From Tachypleus tridentatus (lineage: Eukaryota; Arthropoda; Merostomata; Xiphosura; Limulidae), in assembly GCF_004210375.1 (NCBI RefSeq), contig NC_134830.1, positions 169,267,874 through 169,331,873 of the forward strand: 64,000 nt of DNA, written 5' to 3'. The notes under the pieces are model-generated. The model saw nothing but the letters and a program-made list of their open reading frames with translations, did no database searches and had not been told where the DNA came from. This document shows, piece by piece, positions 27,101 through 38,514 of the stretch. Position numbers and translations under genes: made by a program. The number at the start of each line of letters is the position of its first letter. Position 1 is the first letter of the stretch.

Positions 27101-30100
27101 CAATTGACTTAACTTTAAGAGAACTTTATGTAGATTATAATTCTATTTGAATATTTTCACTTTTTAAAGTTATATTTGACACACATAGAAAAGTGTCTAC
27201 TACTGAAAACAGTACATAATCCCTGTAAACAATTATATACATTTATAAACTGTTATCACATTCATTATACAAAGGTAGCAATGAAAATGGAGATCAGTGC
27301 CTTCTTGTTTTTAGAAATACAGTCTAACATAAATCAACTTAAACAGGGTTCCCACACTTTCAGCACAAAAAAAATTCAAGAACAATTCCCAACTTTTTAC
27401 CTTTAGCTTCAAGAATTATATGTACTTTTTTCTAAAATTTATATTGTAAAGTTGAGAATCAATAACTGTAACAATATATTTAGAAGGTATAATGTTATAG
27501 TTATCAAGTACAATGTCAGTTTATTTACATTGATATGCTTCTATACCCTTAACATTCTCAGAATGTTTTGTCACAGAAAGTTAAAGAAATATGAATGACA
27601 TGTATGACAAACTTATAGCAACTTTGTTTTGGACAATATTTTATTTATTTATAAAACTAAACTTTTAAACTATCCTCATTTTAGACCATAATTTTATGTT
27701 TTCTAAAAAAATCTCCAGATCTGTTAACAATGAAAGTGATTTCTACCTGCTTTTAAGAATGAGGGCAAGTTAAAGATATTATTTTAAATACAATTGACAC
27801 TACACCCCTTCAGTTCTAACACTCTTTTAAGTGTTGTAAGAGTACTGTGAAAATTATTTAACTTAAAAATTACTTATACAGAGAACACACAACACTGGCC
27901 CAAGTGTCAAGTTATGAATAGAAGCACAAGTTTACCAACACCTAATCTTGACCTACTCCTTGTAATATGGCAATTTCTGATTGGATCAAGCTGTACATAG
28001 ATCAATGACAAACTGTGCAAAATCCACCAATGGTAAACAATATTGCAACCTAACCAAAATGACAACTAGTTGACCAATAAATCGAAATTACTTCACTAAG
28101 CTGGGGACTGAATACAATACTGAAAATTATTTGACTAAAAATAAAATGATTTTCCATAATCCTATTTAGGTTTCCAGAATATTTCAAGCAGCTCCAAAAC
28201 AGTCCAGACCTGGAATGTTAAATCAAAATCTTGATATTTCCTAATTAAAAAAAAATTAATTGAAACCTTGTTTAAACCTGCAAAATATATAAATCAAAAA
28301 GCTATTATCCAACACCAACCTTTGCATCTTTGAATGGGCTTACAATTGGGTATTAGAATTTTACTAGTTAAAATAAATTTCATTTGTTCCACTTTTTGTA
28401 CTACATGACTTCAGAACAAACCTTTTGTATCATAAAAGCAATCTGATCCCAAGATGATATCTACAGGTTTCAAGCTAAGAAGCTGCAAAGAGAAAAAACC
28501 CCAGGTTATGGCAACGACTGTTATTTTGGTAGAGTCTAGATCGTTAAGAGATATGTTCTTAGAGACATGTTCCAGGCACTGAGGAAGAAACTCTGTGTCT
28601 GACAAAACACTTCACCTCCAACTTTGGCAGCAACTATTCCTGGCAAAGCCACACCTGCACCAATCTGTAAGTGATTAAAAATAATTTGGGTTACTTTCTA
28701 TTAACTCATTATCACTACATGTTCCACCACTCATACCTACTAATAATATTCATGTGCATGTTAAAACACACTTAGAAGTAATAAAGTATAACAAAACCCA
28801 AAACTATAAAGTACTTTGGAGGAAATATAATATTATGCTTAGCATTTTGAAAATTGGAAAGTAAGTGCAACAATGAAACAGTTAGGTTTACTTTAAAATT
28901 ATGAATTGCTAATGAATTATCTCTATGTTGCCTATTGTTAACTGATTTCAGTAAATGTAAACACGGCATATCTGTATTATTAATAACTTCTACAGGAAAC
29001 AGATAATATAATGGACATTTTATATCCATTCACACATCATGAAGATATTACTTTATGTTACACACTAAATAATGAGCTAGGTAAATATGCCTGTCCTTTC
29101 TTCAAAATGAAATACTATCAGGAGTTACCATGTTGGCCACAATATTCTATTTTATCAATACTTTCCAGCCAATAAGTGACCCTTTAAAAAGAAAATACAG
29201 CACTATTCACTGGTTGGTCATATGAGTCTTACTGGAAGACTATCACGACCCACCAGTGGGTTGTGCGAGAGCCAACATGTTACGTAACAAGTCATAAAAC
29301 AACAACAACAGTTTTTGCATAGGATCCTATGATAACAATTTTAAATGTTACTAAAAATTACTGATTAAAAGCATTTATTTATAACATTAGTACACTTAAA
29401 TCACAGCTTGCAAAATGAAATAAAAAGACAAATTGGTGAGTACAAAAATGATAATTTTATATTGAGAATAGTTCAAAAACAAGCCAGTAGGATACATTTT
29501 GTATCTAGGAACATGTAAAGCATGCTACATTATTTATATATTGTTACTTTCATCAGCAGTATATTTCATACAATTATTATATCAAATGTATACCTTTTAA
29601 TTTAATTTTTTTTTATTAGTATAATTTTATCACAAAGATTGTTTTGATTACCAGCTTAATATCTTTATTTAGGAGTAGCCTAAAACTCCTAAACTGGCTG
29701 AGCCTTGCGAAATATTATTGGGAATATTGAAAATATTCCTAACTACAAAATCACCCAACTTATGAAACATTACATTCTAATTTCTGTAAGCAGAAACCTA
29801 ACAGATTCATCATACTAGTTGCCAAGTTAATTTTTAATGTTACAGTATATATAGCTTGCTTTGATCAGAAGTTAATTATTATTTGTTTCTTAAAAAACGT
29901 CATGATGAAGAGTTCCGATAACTATGTATAAATGTCTGAATTTTCACCACATCTTCATATATCAGAGTAGGGTTATTTTGTTTCAAGACAAACATTAGTA
30001 CAAGTCAATGAAATAAACATAATCTAACCATGAATCAATGAGATGGGCATAATCTAACCACACTTCTGACAAAATTATGAAAGGTTCAGCTGTGAAATGA

Positions 30101-31936
30101 CTGAAGAGGTTTAGAAGGTCACTGTTAAACACTAGATTAACAAAATAAAATTAGGTTCATGTTTTCAAAAATAATAAAAGGTTTCTTACAGGTTCAGTTG
30201 CAATTTAACCTAACTTGTCATTAGCACACAAGAATTAATTTCACTTTTTAAAATAATAAATATTATGTTATCAATACTTCAAAAAGAAAAACAGGTTTGT
30301 GTCAAACAAATACATCACAAGAATCACAGACTTGGACAGCATGAAGTAACTCTTTATATCTAGGTGAATTCAATACATCACTTAAAGCCAACTAAAGCAG
30401 CATACTAAGTAACATATAACCTTACAGCTACAATAAGAAATTCTTAGAGGGAATTTAAAATGAACAGATCTCGTTATTCCAAAACTCCATGAATAAGTAA
30501 TATGCAACTTAACTGTTTTCAGAAAGAAAAATTCCCATTTTGTGTAAGTTTTCATAAGTACTTGTAAACAGTACTGTCTCTCATAGCTAACATGGCATGT
30601 TCCACTAACACAAAATGGATGTCACAGTAACTAGACACAAGATGCTTGTAGTCAAGAAAAATAAATTACACAAATATTATTTCAACAGCTTATTCTTTTG
30701 AACAATGAACTAGAAATTTTTAAAGGAAAAGTTTCATGAACATACTCAACTAATTCTTTCATGATGATCAACAGAAATTTTCCAAACAACAACTATTCAT
30801 CAACAAGCCACAAATAAGTTTAAAGAATATTTCTGTGAACTTTTTCAACTTCACTGTAAGCAACTAACCTTCAACTTATAAAATCTCAAGTTAACCATTT
30901 GAGCACAAATAAGGAAAACTTACAAAACAGATATGTTTTCTTTAAAAGACTAGGAATAAGTAGCGATTTGAAAGATAAAGTTTTCTCATACTCAAAGCTC
31001 TTAAAAAGATTTATTGTGACAATGTATTAAAAAAAAGAAAGAAAAATCATATGTATTATTAGCCAAAGGACATGAAATACTTATTTTACTACAAATAAAA
31101 TGGAACATTTTTGTGATCTCCACACGGGTTTTATCTAAATAAACGTGTACATCAATTTTCTAACATAATACTAGTTACCTCAAGTACAACTTTTCCAGTC
31201 AACATCTCCCTGTTGTACCATACATACTGTGCTAACACAGGAGCTGAAGGCCATACATACAAACCATAACAAGGGTGAAGAACCTGTCAGAGTTGAAGAA
31301 ATAAAAAAATTATTTCTTTTGATAAAAACTAGATGTTATAATAAACTTTATGTATTTCTTTCCCTTTTTTTCATAAGGCAATATCAGATTATCATGAGAT
31401 CTGCAACTTTGTGAAAATAAGATTCATAACTAAAAGTAATACAATTTTCAAAAAATTTACAATAAACACGATATAAAAAAAAATCAAGGTTTATGTAAAA
31501 ATTCATCTTCATCAAGAAGACAATGTCTTCATACATCACACACGAGTAAGTCGTTAAAACCGTTAAAAAAAAACACCTGCAAAATAATTTTCTGTGCCAA
31601 GCAAAATGTGGTTGAATTATTTCAGTAAATTTAAATTTCTGGTGAATTAAGTTATCTGACAGTACACATACAACTGATAACTGTACCTCTCTGATCTTTA
31701 TTTTTAAATTTCTGGTGAATTAAGTTATCTGACAGTACACATAAAACTGATAACTGTACCTCTCTGATCTTTATTTTTAAATTTCTGCTTTTATTCCTGC
31801 TAGTAGTAGTACTGGTAGTAATGGCTGATCCTTCTTCAGAACTTGTAAAAACATCTTTTCCTGTTGCAACATAATCTTGAAAATAAAACGTTTTAAGAAC
31901 TGTTTTCGAACCACTTTCCTCATCTCTCACTGACAT
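24127..31936 (-). CDS. METTL23: METTL23-like protein methyltransferase, with a 1-nt frameshift
   Basis: Six coding exons on the minus strand: 31760-31936, 31179-31283, 28422-28664, 26011-26095, 25704-25855 and 24127-24176. Allowing for one missing base they give about 270 residues; the human protein has about 190, and the extra length is mostly an N-terminal, Ser/Thr-rich stretch. Landmarks are VLHPCYGLYVWPSAPVLAQY in exon 2, the S-adenosylmethionine-binding LEIGAGVALPG across exons 2 and 3, LSDTEFLPQCLEH, PVDIILGSDCFYD, DFEDILVTVTFLL (exon 4) and SSDWTIEHLLSKW (exons 4-5). The family is seven-beta-strand methyltransferases; human METTL23 is reported to methylate histone H3 arginine. Exon 3 is 243 nt where 244 is needed: after GGEV the frame shifts by one base near 28603-28610, at an AAAA run. 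This is either a sequencing indel or a true lesion. The last exon (about 16 codons, ending VKCTETT) is the least certain. Exon 1's donor region is duplicated. Confidence 0.88.
24177..25703. other. METTL23 last intron
   Basis: AT-rich intron between the final short exon and exon 5. No repeat family recognised. If the short exon at 24127-24176 is wrong, the coding region would end elsewhere in this stretch. Confidence 0.4.
26096..28421. other. METTL23 intron 3
   Basis: Plain AT-rich intron. An open frame at 27176-27406 on the plus strand has no recognisable domain. Confidence 0.4.
28665..31178. other. METTL23 intron 2
   Basis: Plain AT-rich intron of 2.5 kb with no repeat that I can name. Confidence 0.4.
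31615..31788 (-). repeat. METTL23: 73-bp tandem duplication spanning the METTL23 exon 1 donor
   Basis: The same stretch (on the plus strand ACTGTACCTCTCTGATCTTT, then ATTTTTAAATTTCTG) occurs twice with a 73-base offset. Each copy carries AGAGAG|GTACAGT on the minus strand. The outer donor (exon end 31760) keeps the frame, giving KIKIRE then VLHPCYG. The inner donor (exon end 31687) would add 73 nt and shift the frame. The copies differ by about one base, so the duplication is young. Confidence 0.88.
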
Positions 31937-32433
31937 GGTTACTCTAAGAGGGAGACGTGGAAAACATTTTCACAAACAGCTGATCGTCAACATGAGACAT
32001 CGGTCTACGCAAAATTGTTGTATTTTATAACTTAAACGGGTACTTTCGATATTATTCAAACTAGTTTTGCAAATTATGGTTTTTCGAAGTTTCAACCTTC
32101 AAAACTTTTTCTGCACATTAAAGCTACAAACTAATTAAATTAATAATTTAAATATGGTTACAGAAATTTTCTGTATATATATTACCACCCCAGCGACTGC
32201 AATATCACTAATCGCTGACGGAAACGAGCGAAGCGACGTTTACCAACACACGAAAGTTTCGACACGCCTAACGAATGATATTTGAACCTTCTTTCAGTTC
32301 TTACCGATAATTACACCTACGTTTCCAACTCAGAAAAGCGTTTCAACACACTTCATTTTTAATGATCTATTTTGCTCAAGATCTCTTTAAACAAATTTAG
32401 TTTATCTCTAAATCTGTCATGATATAAGTATTA
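31937..32433. promoter_or_regulatory. METTL23 upstream region, probable promoter
   Basis: The stretch next to the METTL23 start holds a small CpG-richer patch around 32205-32245, unusual in this AT-rich window and typical of a housekeeping promoter. No core element assigned. Confidence 0.35.
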
Positions 32434-32674
32434 TACAGGGTATTCGGAAAATCACTGTGCAGTTTTATATCAGCATTCATTCAGCATATTTCAAGCCAGG
32501 AACTGATAGCGGTGTTTGGAAACAAAATAAGAAGGATCTAAGCCTGTATTGATGCCAACGGGGGTCACTTTCAACATTGTTTATAATTGTCATTCATATT
32601 TACCTCCTGTATTCTATATTGAAACATGTCTGTTAATAAATATATAAGTGCACAGTGACTTCCCGAACACCCTA
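32434..32674 (+). mobile_element. Mariner/Tc1-type MITE with 28-bp terminal inverted repeats
   Basis: The left end TACAGGGTATTCGGAAAATC plus ACTGTGCA pairs with the right end, whose reverse complement begins TATAGGGTGTTCGGGAAGTC plus ACTGTGCA. The arms differ at about four places over 28 bp and the element is flanked by TA. The inside reads, on the plus strand, IDANGGHFQH, a string like the last residues of IS630/mariner-type transposases. This is therefore probably an internally deleted copy of an autonomous element. Confidence 0.82.
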
Positions 32675-32702
32675 TATGTATGTGTACCATAATAATATTA
32701 TT

Positions 32703-32978
32703 TGTTTGTTTTTTTTAATTTCGCGCAAAGCTACACGAGGGCTATCTGCGCTAGCCCTCCTTAATTTAGCAGTCTAAGACTAGAGAGAAGGCAGCTAGTC
32801 ATCACCACCCACCGCCAACTCTTGGGCTACTCTTTTACCAACGAATAGTGGGATTGACTGCCACATTTTAACGCCCCCACGGCTAAAAGAGCGAGCATGT
32901 TTGGCGCGACGGGGATGCAAACCCGCGACCCTCAGATTACAAGTCGCACGCCTTAACACGCTTGGCAATGCCGGGCCC
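32703..32978 (-). mobile_element. SINE family A copy, minus strand
   Basis: Complete family A copy in reverse: a TTTTAATTTCGCGCAAAGC tail region through to CTTGGCAATGCCGGGCC at the tRNA-like head. An 11-bp target-site duplication (ATAATATTATT) lies at 32692-32702 and 32979-32989. The open frame at 32795-32980 is the SINE read through. Confidence 0.92.
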
Positions 32979-33394
32979 ATAATATTATTATAATTAATTA
33001 TTTAATCCTCGACTTAAAAATTTTGATTGCACTGAATATCTTAGTAGCTAAATATTTTTAACTATTTTACTTTTTTAACATATAAATTAAAGATGATGTT
33101 CAGACCGAAATAATCTTCCATAAGTTAGGCCAGACCTGTACTACGAACTTTACATATCAAAGTGGTTATAATATGCATATTTTATTTTCGTGTATACATC
33201 TGATGTAACAACAAACAAACGATAATAATATCCTACCTTTATTGCACCATAGCATGTAAAATATAACACAAACATAAACGAAATACTATATTTTTAAAAC
33301 TTGATGCATTCTCATGTAATATCTCTATCTGGATAAACTAAATATATATAAATACGTATTTCTACCTTTTGGTTCACACACTGACAATTTTATA

Positions 33395-33900
33395 TATTTA
33401 AAAACGGCTGGTATGGATAGAGAAAGCACTAGAGGAGCGAACAATTTTGTTTTGTGAATATGAAACAATTTGGTATTTGTGTGAAGTCATGGAACGCGCG
33501 AGAAAATAAAGTTAGAATTATTATATGTAGATATATGTATAGATAATAAAGCAACAGTTTCATAACATAAAAATATAACTCCACAACAGCATCAAAACTT
33601 CAGTCCTAGCCCAGACACTTAAAAAGATACGCATGTAAAAAATAAGTTATTTAATTTACGTATTAAATTAAGTGTCTTTGGTTTCGAACTTTTGTATATC
33701 ACCTTTATTAGATGACTGTATATCATTCCATTCCGACAGGTGTTCGCCGATGATAGTTGGATACATACGACTCGTATTTTAATCTCTGATGTTCTTTGTA
33801 TGTTCTTCCGAAGCTTCCCGACACTTGAACCAACGTACTCGAATTTTTCATGTGGACATTCATACTTATGCACACAACAGAAGACTTTTGCATATATTCA
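33395..33900 (-). mobile_element. Probable Penelope-like fragment, minus strand
   Basis: The minus strand carries HKYECPHEKFEYVGSSVGKL, similar in layout to the YIG half of a GIY-YIG domain. Its far end near 33400-33450 resembles the end of the plus-strand fragment at 2.3-2.8 kb (TTCGCTCCTCTA and GTGCTTTCTCTA). Broken and old. Confidence 0.4.
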
Positions 33901-33947
33901 TTTTTGTCCTCAAGAGAATAGAATCTACATCTGGCTCGTAGAGCTTA

Positions 33948-34177
33948 GTTTGGTTTGTTTTGAATTTCGCGCAAAGTTACACGAGGGGTATCTGCGCCAG
34001 CCGTCCCAAGTTTAGCAGAGTAAGACTAGAGGAAAGGCAGCTAGTCATAACCAACCACCGCCACGTTATAACGCCCCCACAGCTGAAAGGGCGAGCATAT
34101 TTGGTGTGACCAGGATTCGAACCCGTGACTCTCGGATAACGAGTCAAGTGCCTTAATCATCTGGCCATGCCAGGCCT
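33948..34177 (-). mobile_element. SINE family A copy, internally deleted
   Basis: Family A in reverse, from GAATTTCGCGCAAAGTTAC to CATCTGGCCATGCCAGGCC. Compared with the full copies it lacks about 45 bp of the body: CCACCGCCA is joined directly to CGTTATAACGCCCCC. Confidence 0.85.
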
Positions 34178-34467
34178 TTATCATGGATGGTGAACATCAA
34201 TGAAAGTCAACTATGAGTACATTTTTGTAGAACCATCAAACAATTTGAGAAAAGGCCGCAGGCCCAATAACCTTCCGTAAGAACTAGCAGCTATACCTGC
34301 TAGGAAAGGGAGTATTTCTGCTACTATTTCTTAATGATTAAACTTGTGTAATTATTTGCGTAAAAAGATATTAATTTTTTTAGACTTGACTGGAGTTGCA
34401 TGACGCCGCCGTATGACACAAACGAGAACTTGTATTGCAGGCTACTGACCGAAAGGTGTAAATTTCG

Positions 34468-34495
34468 ATGGAGGAGGACGATTTTAACGAAGTGG
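34468..34495 (+). other. Candidate short first coding exon (unassigned)
   Basis: An ATG preceded by an in-frame TAA starts MEEDDFNEVG and runs into GTAAAC, a fair donor. It lies in a locally CpG-richer patch (about 34395-34500), promoter-like for this window. Joined to the next DHRS7B exon it would be out of frame with DHRS7B, so it is either a different gene's first exon, an upstream open frame, or chance. Confidence 0.25.
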
Positions 34496-34939
34496 GTAAA
34501 CGATATACAATAATTTTTATATTATTAATGTCAAGAAAAATCAAGCCATGAAACGTTATGTATAGGTTGAAATAACCGTGTAGTGTAATTCTATACAACC
34601 TAAACAAAAAGACAGCTTCAAAATCGAACTCTGATGAGACAGTTGTTTACTCACGTGTGATAGTTTGAACCATTGAATATTCTAATAATAGTATGGGGAT
34701 TAAATACATTATGTACTCATTTCTTGTACGTACTCTAATTCAAAATTAAACGGAAGTATAATTTTTAAGTTATTAACAGTTTTAAAAGTACAAACAGCTG
34801 ATTTGATGGCAGTGAGTGGCGAGAAAGTTGAAATTGAATCCTTGTTGTTAACTCGGATTAAAGTGTTAACTTTAACATCCAGGCCAAATATACACATTTT
34901 GAAATTCATACATCAAAATTTTTTGTAGTAAAACAAAAT

Positions 34940-35185
34940 AGGCTTGGTGGTTAGGGTGTGTGACTCAGAATCTGCAGGTCACAGGATCAAATGCTGAACG
35001 TGCTTGCTCTTTCAGCTGTGGGGTGTTATAATATGCCGTTTAATCTCACTGTTCATTAGTAACAGAATAGCCCAATAGCTGGGGGTGGGAGGTGTTGACT
35101 ATCCACCTTCCCCCTCTAATCTATCACTGCTAAATTAGGGACAGTTACTGTAAACTGTCCTCATGCAGTTTCGCACAATATTTAA
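34940..35185 (+). mobile_element. SINE family A copy, old
   Basis: Recognisable by CGTGCTTGCTCTTTCAGCTG, AACAGAATAGCCCAATAGCT and ATCACTGCTAAATTAGGGAC, with roughly 20 percent divergence from the full copies. Confidence 0.8.
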
Positions 35186-36798
35186 CACGCATACCAATCT
35201 AAAATGCAATTAGTTCCCTGTAATCTTTTCAAAATTGAAGAATGGTTTAGCTAATGATTTGGCATGCACTGTTGTAACAACATGAATCAATTTAAACATA
35301 CTGAATAGGTTTATAGACTATTAAGGGCCACATTTGAATTATGAGACAACAAGGACTTCCTTGATTCACTGTGCTGCCCTAGTCACTTTATCAAACATCT
35401 GTCCACCTACATCTAACTTCAGTTTCTTTAAGTGGTCATCAAACCTTCTTTTTCAATTACCAGTCCTATTATATCTACTATGGGTGAAGAGTGACCTTCT
35501 TGTTAAAAAGAAATAATACTGCTTAATTTTTATACTACTTATACCCTAAGAAATCTTAGATTTTGTCATTCGTACAGAAAAAAAGATGATGCATTAGTCC
35601 TCTCTGTTTCATTTATAATTTTTTAACACTTCAGTTAGAACTCCCAGTTAGATCCTAAAATGCCAAACTATTCATTCTGTAAATTACCCTAGTAGTCTCT
35701 CAAATTTTTTCTAACAACTCAATACCATTCTTGAAGTAAATGACCCAATAATTAGTGCAATATTCCACAGATATCTATACAAGGAAAAAATAACCTTCAT
35801 TGACCTGTACTCAGTAGTCCTGCAAATATAAAGTACTGTTTTTTTTTTTCCCATTTGAAACATCATGCCACATAAGAGATTGGTTACCAATAACACAAAG
35901 TATTAGTTGCACTTTTAAGGATATTGATGCAGAGTCAGGTTTGTTGAAGGTACTGAAATTCTAATAAATTAAGTGGTTTTGAGCCAGGCATACATGTTGG
36001 TCAGTGACATCAATAGATGATCTGTATCTATCTCTAATGAGAACCTTAATATAATTAATTAGAAAGTCTCATTGGTCATTTTCATTTTCGAAAACTTATT
36101 GATGCCATTGAGCATTTAATTGTCACGGTTGGCACTAGGTACTATTACAATATATTATCTTGCAGTGTTAGAGTTTTCTGTTATTAGTAGTCTACTATTG
36201 TGTTGTTTTGTCCTCTCTTCTCATTGCAGAAATAATGGATTTTGCAATCTTCTTTTCATGCTTTCCTTTCATATTTTAATTTTGTTTACACTAATATGAG
36301 TTATTGTCCTGTACATTTCTAGGTGGCACCCATTTTCACCTTTGTTTCATCATATATTCATTTTTTACTATTCCTGCAAAACAATTCTGATTGTTCCTTA
36401 CATTTTTTAAGTAGTGTCTGGAAGTTAATTTGTTAAGTGTATATCAGCCACAATGCACACACTTGCATTTAGCTAAATAAAAACAAAACTAACACTTCAG
36501 TGAGAGTAAAGCTTTTATAAAAGCTATTTTTTAAATTGCTTTTTGAAATGGATGTTTGTAATTACTCAAAGGAAACATATTTCACACATTATTTAGGTAT
36601 TTTGGGTTTATAAAAGATTGGTAATGTAGGTGAACATCAGTGAGCAGATAGCAAAACAAAAATGTTTTTGAAAAAGTAACTATAATATTATTACTCCAAT
36701 TAAAAGCCTAACAATTTATAATACATCATTACTGACAAAGGTATTATTATTAAATAAACAAGTTACTTAATTAACACATTATCCCAACTCTGCTAATA
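35186..36798. other. Intergenic, nothing recognised
   Basis: AT-rich with several short open frames and no domain. The look of 35230-36050 (few CpG, repeat-like) suggests an old retroelement end, but I could not place it in a family. Confidence 0.3.
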
Positions 36799-36800
36799 TA

Positions 36801-38357
36801 CACTGCTGGCCAAAATCTTAAGGCCAATGAACATAAAGAAAAATGTGCATTTTGCATTGTTAGACTCAACCACTTATTTGAGTAGAGCTTTGAAAGATGA
36901 AAGTAAAAATAAAAAAACTTTTTAGCATTTAATAGGGAAAATGTGAACATTATGAAACTAGCCTAAATACTAGCTGGTCAAAAGTTTAAGACCATATTGA
37001 AACAAAGTGTTAATCGGTAAACACGTAACAAAATTTAGTCATTTGTGTTCAAGCACTAGCGTTGTCAACATTTCTCACTGACATCTGTGTTACATTGGGT
37101 AAAAACATGGCAAAGGCTAAAAAGTTGACAGAGTTTGAACGTGGCAGAATTATCAAGCTGCAAAAGCAAGGTCTCTCTCAACTGCCATCGCTGGTGAGAT
37201 TGGGTGTAGTAAAACTGCTGTTGCAAGTTTCTTAAAAGACCCTGAGGAATATGGAATGAGAATTTCAAGTGGTCGGCCCAAAAAATTTCGCCGGCATTGA
37301 GCAAGAGGATTCGACAGGTTGTTCAGCAAGACACCAGCCGATCGTCAAACCAGATTAAGGCCCTTACAGACACAGAATGCAGCTACAGAACAATAAGACG
37401 GCATCTACAAGAGAAAGGCTTTAAAAACCATAAACGTCTTTAAAGGCCACGCCTTCTTCCACACCAAGAAACAACTCAGTTTAACTTTGCTGAGAAGCAC
37501 CAAACACTGCAGAAAAGTGGACGAAGATTTTGTTCTCTGATGAGAAAAAAATTAACCTGGATGGTCCAGATGACTTCCAACATTACTGGCACGATTAGGA
37601 TATCCCACCAGAGACATTTTTTACATGACACAGTGGAGGAGGTTCCATCATAATCTGGGGTGCTTTCTCCCTCCATGGAACAATGGAGCTTCAGGTTATA
37701 CAGGGGTGTCAAACAGCACCTGGCTATATTGGCATGTTGGAGAGAGCTTCCTTATTGATTGATGGCCCTCGCTTGTTTGGAAATGACTGGAGGTTTCAGC
37801 AGGACAACACGCAATCCATAATGCCTGCAGGACAAAGGACTTTTTCATGGCAAATAACATGGTTCTTTTGGACCATCCAGTGTGTTCGCTCGAACTGAAC
37901 CCCATTGAAAATGTTTGGAGGTGGATGGCAAGGGAAGTCTATAGAAATTGACGTCAATTTCAAACAGTGGATGATCTTCGTGAAGCCATCTTCACCATAT
38001 GGAATACAATTCCAGCTAGCCTTCTGCAAACGCTTATATCGACCATGCCAAAGCAAATGTTAGAAGTTATTTGCAGTGACAGCCATGCAACTCACTACTG
38101 AGACCTCTTGTTGGGTATTTCCTACCCTGTTTAGGACTTCTTTTTGGTATGGTGTTAAGCTTTTGACCAGCTAGTATTTAGTCTAATTTCATAGTGTTCA
38201 CATTTTCCATATTAAATGCATAAAAAGGTTTTTATTTTTAATTTCTCTTCTTATTTTCATCTTTTGAAGCTCTACTCAAATAACTGGTTGAGTCTAACAA
38301 CGCAAAATGCATATTTTTTCTTTATGTTCAGTGGCCTTAAGATTTTGGCTAGCAGTG
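36801..38357 (+). mobile_element. Tc1/mariner-type transposon, long inverted repeats, inactive
   Basis: The element starts CACTGCTGGCCAAAATCTTA and ends TTTTGGCTAGCAGTG, with TA on both sides (36799-36800, 38358-38359). The terminal inverted repeats run about 200 bp. The transposase region is about 37107-38102, starting MAKAKKLTEFERGRIIKLQK, followed by pieces that match Tc1-family proteins: [67 protein letters not shown] and GDWRFQQDN-like NDWRFQQDN. Several frame changes and stops show it is dead. A second copy lies on the minus strand at 60.7-62.2 kb. Confidence 0.93.
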
Positions 38358-38359
38358 TA

Positions 38360-38514
38360 TGTTGAAAACAGCTCACTATAAACCATGAGATTATCTTAAA
38401 TTGTTAACACAGTTCCTAAAGAAACAGATTACTGTGGAAGAAATAACAAAATGCAATGGGAAACCATAAAACCAATGTGCATCTCACTACTATCTTTATA
38501 GATACATGTAGTAA
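38360..38514. repeat. 155-bp segment shared with the second Tc1-like copy
   Basis: Directly after the right end and TA of the Tc1-like element. Begins TGTTGAAAACAGCTCACTAT and ends TAGATACATGTAGTAA. The same sequence in reverse, about 97 percent identical, abuts the same transposon end at 60711-60867. Confidence 0.93.

Noticed and set aside
31540-31640. Extra METTL23 exon between exons 1 and 2
   Set aside because: A short open stretch with a possible donor exists, but exon 1 (KIKIRE) joins exon 2 (VLHPCYG) in phase and matches the family without it.
34380-34607. Minus-strand open frame of 75 codons
   Set aside because: No domain and no splice context that fits; the plus-strand candidate exon in the same place is better supported, though still weak.
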